The translations under genes were made by a program, and so were the position numbers. Below are positions 60,795-64,000 of a DNA stretch of 64,000 bases, piece by piece. Source of the stretch: Shimia abyssi (lineage in GTDB: Bacteria; Pseudomonadota; Alphaproteobacteria; Rhodobacterales; Rhodobacteraceae). The notes under the pieces are model-generated. The model saw nothing but the letters and a program-made list of their open reading frames with translations. It did no database searches and had not been told where the DNA came from. The first letter of the stretch is position 1, and every line of letters starts with the position of its first letter. Location: NCBI RefSeq assembly GCF_003014475.1, contig NZ_PYGJ01000003.1, forward strand, positions 62,001 to 126,000, written 5' to 3'.

Positions 60795-62218
60795 GCACTT
60801 GCCTTTCTGGGTTTTTCGGGGCTTCCCTCTTGCGGGGGCAGCATATGGGTCAGGGGGACTTCGGCCACAATCACGGTGCCACTGCGGCTGGAAATAATGC
60901 GCATATGCCCATCGAGCTGCTCGACACGTTCCTGCATGTTGCGCAAACCGAGACCGCTGCGCGCTGTGCCGCTTTGGTCCATGGGGATGCCTTGGCCATT
61001 GTCTGAAATGCGCAAGGTGGCGCCGCGTTTATGGCCGCGCACGTCGATTGAGACTTCGGTGGCGTTCGCGTGGCGCTCGATATTGGTCAGCGCCTCTTGA
61101 GCGATGCGATAGAGGGCGATTTTCGCGTTTTGATCCAGTCGATTTCGAAACACAACTGTTTGAAAATCTGTAATAATTCCGGTTCGGGCGGCAAAATCAT
61201 CGGCGAGGGCCTTGATAGCTGGACCCAGACCAAGATCGTCCAACACACCGGGGCGCAGGTCGCGGCTGATGCGGCGGACTTCCTGAATGGCGCCGGACAG
61301 GTGATCGATGCCTTTGTCCAGCATTTCAGGCGCGCGGTCGTCCTCGTTCTGGAACCGGCGTCGCGCAGTGTCGAGCGCGTATCGCACACCAACCAAAAGC
61401 TGGCTGATGCCGTCATGCAATTCGCGCGCGACACGCCCGCGTTCTTCCTCTTGGGCGTCGAATACACGCTGAGTAAGGGCTTTGAGCTTGGCGTCGGCCA
61501 GCCGACGCTCGCGCACGGTAATCACCATACCTGAGAGGAACACCAGCAACAGTGCGGTAACGGTGATACCAAGAATATAGAGCGAAGTCCGCTGTACGCG
61601 CGCCTCGACTTCGGCGCGGGCCATGGCAACGGTGTCCAGCACGTCATCAATAAAAATCCCGGTACCCACAACCCAGCGCCAATCCTGCAAGCCAATCGAA
61701 TAGGTCACCATACGCGCCGTTTCGCGGGTGCTGGGTTTGGTCCAATCAAAACTGTGATAGCCACCGCCGGATTTTGCGACATCGATCAGTGTGTCGGTGA
61801 TGGGGGTTTCGTTCAGATCGGTCAGGCCACGCCAGTTTTTTCCAATTAGGTAAGTCTGCCGCGGGCTGACGAGGTTGTTACCGTCATAGTCGAACACAAA
61901 GAAATAGCCGTCCTGACCATAGAGCATCGAGGACAGGAGTTGTGTCACTTCCAGCTTGGCAGCCTCATCATCAGGTGACGCGCGGCCATAGATGTTTACA
62001 AAGGCAGTTCGAGCGATCGAAAGGTAGTTTTTCAGCTCGGCCTTTTTCGCCTCGATCAGTTGATTTTCGAGCGCGCGGATTTCGCGCTCTGCCAATTGCC
62101 GCGACTGGCTTGCCACCAAAACGGAAATTGCGGCCACAGCCAGAATCAAAGGAACCGTGGCGAGCAGGAACAGTTTTTGCCCATATGACAGGCGCATCTG
62201 CGAGAAAAAGGAGCGCAT
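60791..62218 (-). CDS. Sensor histidine kinase (HisKA_3) with periplasmic Cache domain
   Basis: The 475-residue product has two membrane helices (FLLATVPLILAVAAISVLVA and LGITVTALLLVFLSGMVIT) enclosing a Cache-type sensor (GQDGYFFVFDYDGNNLVSPR, MVTYSIGLQDWRWVVGTGIF). HisKA_3 follows with ARELHDGISQLLVGVRYAL, and an HATPase domain with ISDNGQGIP and GLGLRNMQERV. This NarX/DegS-type kinase phosphorylates the overlapping response regulator. The ligand is probably a small organic acid, given the TRAP neighbour. The start at 62218 gives MRSFFSQMRLSYGQKLF; earlier starts add unconserved residues. Confidence 0.9.
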   Translation of the reverse strand: MRSFFSQMRLSYGQKLFLLATVPLILAVAAISVLVASQSRQLAEREIRALENQLIEAKKAELKNYLSIARTAFVNIYGRASPDDEAAKLEVTQLLSSMLYGQDGYFFVFDYDGNNLVSPRQTYLIGKNWRGLTDLNETPITDTLIDVAKSGGGYHSFDWTKPSTRETARMVTYSIGLQDWRWVVGTGIFIDDVLDTVAMARAEVEARVQRTSLYILGITVTALLLVFLSGMVITVRERRLADAKLKALTQRVFDAQEEERGRVARELHDGISQLLVGVRYALDTARRRFQNEDDRAPEMLDKGIDHLSGAIQEVRRISRDLRPGVLDDLGLGPAIKALADDFAARTGIITDFQTVVFRNRLDQNAKIALYRIAQEALTNIERHANATEVSIDVRGHKRGATLRISDNGQGIPMDQSGTARSGLGLRNMQERVEQLDGHMRIISSRSGTVIVAEVPLTHMLPPQEGSPEKPRKASA

Positions 62219-62463
62219 AGATGATTCGTTACGTCGGATTGCGTTCGAATCATAGGGAAACTTGGCGGAAACGGGTGGAAAAACCGGCGTTCTACGCACT
62301 TCTACGGATCAAATTGGTTAGTTTATTTAAGTGGTTTGGGGGTATCTACGCAGTTGTAGGTATTCCATGAAATCGGTGAGGCGGCTACGGTTCGGGCACT
62401 TAAACGATCCGTCCGGGGGAAAATACCCCCTCGGGCTGAACAATTCTGGGAGGAATACCTTAC
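62219..62463 (+). promoter_or_regulatory. Divergent promoter region with repeated CTACGCA elements
   Basis: Between the kinase gene and the TRAP binding-protein gene are two related elements: CTACGCACTTCTACGG at 62292-62307 and CTACGCAGTTGTAGG at 62346-62360, starts 54 bases apart. The second is partly palindromic (CTAC-N6-GTAG). They are candidate binding sites for the adjacent NarL-type regulator. CTGGGAGGAATACCTTAC before 62464 is a strong ribosome site. Confidence 0.5.
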
Positions 62464-63546
62464 ATGGATCGTCGTTCATTTTTGAAAACTACCGCGCTGG
62501 GTGGCTCGGCCGCTGCAGCGACCACACTGGCCGCACCGGCTTATGCGCAGGGCAAACGTACCCTGACCATGGTGACGTCGTGGGGCCGTGGCCTTGCTGG
62601 TGTTTTTGACGCAGCGCAAAAGACTGCGGATAACATCACAGCCATCACCGACGGTCAGCTGACCATCGACGTGAAAGCCGCAGGCGAGCTTGTTGGCGCG
62701 TTTGAAGTCTTTGACGCGGTGACTGCTGGTCAGGCCGACATGTATCACGCGGCTGACTATTACTTTGTGAACCAGCATCCTGGTTTTGCGTTCTTTACCG
62801 GCGTTCCGTTTGGCATGACGGCGACCGAGTTGAACAACTGGTATTACCATGGCAACGGCATGGCGCTGCATGACGAACTGGGTGAAATCTTTGGTCTGAA
62901 GTCCTTCCTGGCGGGTAACACCGGTACGCAGGCGGGTGGTTGGTTCCGCAAGGAAATCACTGGCCCCGAAGATTTCAACGGCCTGAAGTTCCGTATGCCC
63001 GGTCTGGGCGGCAAAGTGCTGGGCAATATGGGTGCATCAGTTCAGAACCTTCCGGGTTCGGAAGTGTATCAGGCGCTGGCATCTGGTGCGATTGACGGCA
63101 CCGAGTGGATCGGCCCTTGGGCAGATGAAAAGGCTGGTTTCCAGGAAATCACCAAGTTCTACTACACCGCCGGTATGCACGAGCCTGCCGCGGGTCTGTC
63201 TGCTGCCATGAACCGCGAAGTGTTCGACAGCCTGACACCATCACAGCAGGCTGCGGTTGAAATCGCTTCTGGTCACGCAAACGTCTGGAACCTGAGCCAG
63301 TATCTGATGAACAACGGTGCGGCGCTCGAGCGTCTTAAGGCCGGTGGCGTTAAGGTTCTGGAATTCCCTGACTCGGTCTGGGATGCAATGTACGAAGCTT
63401 CGGGTGCTGTATACGCCGAGTTCATGGGCGATGACATCTTCAAGAAGATCTACGACGATTATCAGGCGTCGATGACCGCATCGTCCGGTTGGCTGACACA
63501 GTCCATTGGTGCGTACCGCGCACAGCGCGACCGTGTTCTGGGCTAA
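62464..63546 (+). CDS. TRAP transporter substrate-binding protein (TakP-type, Tat-exported)
   Basis: The 360-residue periplasmic receptor carries a twin-arginine signal (MDRRSFLKTTALGGSAAAAT ending APAYAQ). Family features are LTMVTSWGRGLAGVFDAAQK, GPEDFNGLKFRMPGLGGKVL with the ligand arginine, and SGAIDGTEWIGPWADE. It belongs to the TakP/lactate-binding group for 2-oxoacids or hydroxy acids, with a metal- or cation-assisted pocket in known members. The small permease gene follows after a hairpin, so this is the first gene of a TRAP operon cut by the window end. It is the second TRAP system here; the first is dctPQM. Confidence 0.92.
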   Translation: MDRRSFLKTTALGGSAAAATTLAAPAYAQGKRTLTMVTSWGRGLAGVFDAAQKTADNITAITDGQLTIDVKAAGELVGAFEVFDAVTAGQADMYHAADYYFVNQHPGFAFFTGVPFGMTATELNNWYYHGNGMALHDELGEIFGLKSFLAGNTGTQAGGWFRKEITGPEDFNGLKFRMPGLGGKVLGNMGASVQNLPGSEVYQALASGAIDGTEWIGPWADEKAGFQEITKFYYTAGMHEPAAGLSAAMNREVFDSLTPSQQAAVEIASGHANVWNLSQYLMNNGAALERLKAGGVKVLEFPDSVWDAMYEASGAVYAEFMGDDIFKKIYDDYQASMTASSGWLTQSIGAYRAQRDRVLG

Positions 63547-63566
63547 ATCATAGCTGATTAGAGTAC

Positions 63567-63604
63567 AGCGGGGCCCCCCGACGGACGTTCGGGGGGCCCT
63601 TTGC
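63567..63604 (+). terminator. Hairpin between TRAP receptor and permease genes
   Basis: A very GC-rich stem (GGGGCCCCCCGA pairing with TCGGGGGGCCC) is followed by TTTG. As in dctPQM, it lies between receptor and permease genes and could partially terminate, giving excess receptor. Confidence 0.75.
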
Positions 63605-63658
63605 AAAAGCGGTACCGTGAGTGGTCGTTTTTGCGGATAAAAAAGGGGATTTGGGGCA

Positions 63659-64000
63659 ATGCTTGACGCTCTTGCCTGGCTCTTTTCCAACATCGGACAA
63701 GCCTTTATCAATGCAGGGTATGCGATCACGCATCCCGGGCTATGGCTGAGTTGGATCGGGGGCCTTGAGACGACCGAGGACAAACAGGCGCTGATGCGGT
63801 TTGTCTATTATGGCGGGTCGGTAGAATTTTTCTTTGTGATCTTCACGGGGTTCCTGATTGTCACGGCCGTGGGCCTGTGGCGTAACAGTTTTATGTGGGG
63901 CTGTGTTCGGGTGCTGGAAGGGTTTGCCAACACGGTGGGCCGCTTTTTCGCGTGGGCCGGGCTGTTGATGGTGCTACAGCAAATCGTGATCGTCTTTATG
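63659..64000 (+). CDS. TRAP transporter small permease, 3' end outside the window
   Basis: 114 codons are visible from ATG 63659 (GGGGCA just upstream). The start is MLDALAWLFSNIGQAFINAG. Membrane helices are seen at FVYYGGSVEFFFVIFTGFLI and near the edge. This is the DctQ-like subunit of the TakP-type system in its longer form, with an extra N-terminal region. The large permease gene should follow beyond the window. Confidence 0.82.
   Translation, partial: MLDALAWLFSNIGQAFINAGYAITHPGLWLSWIGGLETTEDKQALMRFVYYGGSVEFFFVIFTGFLIVTAVGLWRNSFMWGCVRVLEGFANTVGRFFAWAGLLMVLQQIVIVFM

Overview
The window looks like a chromosome segment of a marine Rhodobacterales (Roseobacter-group) alphaproteobacterium. 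This is inferred from the GC-rich codon use, the form II cox (CO dehydrogenase-like) cluster, two TRAP dicarboxylate/keto-acid uptake systems each next to its own two-component system, the alphaproteobacterial ALA synthase HemA, the cobA-DUF2849-cysI-cysH-DUF934 sulfite-reduction operon, and an N-terminal extended HU protein. No species can be named from the sequence alone.

Layout. 1-1.6 kb: pyrE (cut by the window edge) and pyrC. 1.9-4.6 kb: a zinc-type operon with a His-rich periplasmic DUF2796 protein, an ABC ATPase and an FtsX-like permease. It is followed tail-to-tail by a Rhodobacterales protein that runs about 390 bases antisense into the permease gene. 5.7-14 kb: a cox maturation and structural operon (MoxR ATPase, VWA protein, XdhC-like, molybdopterin-binding, CoxS, CoxL, CoxM). 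CoxL carries the form II motif AYRGAGR. 14-16 kb: a methyltransferase, infC (which appears to start at AUA) and a membrane-anchored acidic helical-repeat protein. 16-21.7 kb: fpr and the cys operon with a divergent Lrp-type regulator. 21.7-24 kb: an adenylate cyclase and a P450. 24.2-31.6 kb: dctB, an eroded dctD, a secreted protein, and dctPQM preceded by two DctD-type palindromes. 31.7-43.6 kb: housekeeping genes (tpiA, two Fe-S assembly genes, a nonsense-split pentapeptide gene, NfeD/SPFH, transporters, tgt, lon, HU).

43.6-49.9 kb is the accessory part. An intact tRNA-Val(CAC) at 43599 is followed 3.3 kb later by a perfect 59-base copy of its 3' end. Between the copies lie an integrase remnant, an AbiU2/HEPN-like protein, an SRA-HNH modification-dependent restriction enzyme and a three-gene unknown operon on the other strand. 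This is a small defence island. Just beyond the right repeat lies a second integrase relic with in-frame stops, then a TetR/CPBP-protease pair and about 1.1 kb of apparently decayed DNA with a possible IS3-type fragment.

49.9-64 kb: a GlxA/AraC regulator, tRNA-Val(TAC), a small lipoprotein, two identical tRNA-Asp genes, a Hint-domain protein, a fluoroacetate-dehalogenase-type hydrolase, an M20 peptidase, hemA with an upstream FNR-type box, a RodZ-like protein, ispG, and a NarL-type two-component system divergent from a TakP-type TRAP uptake operon that runs off the right edge.
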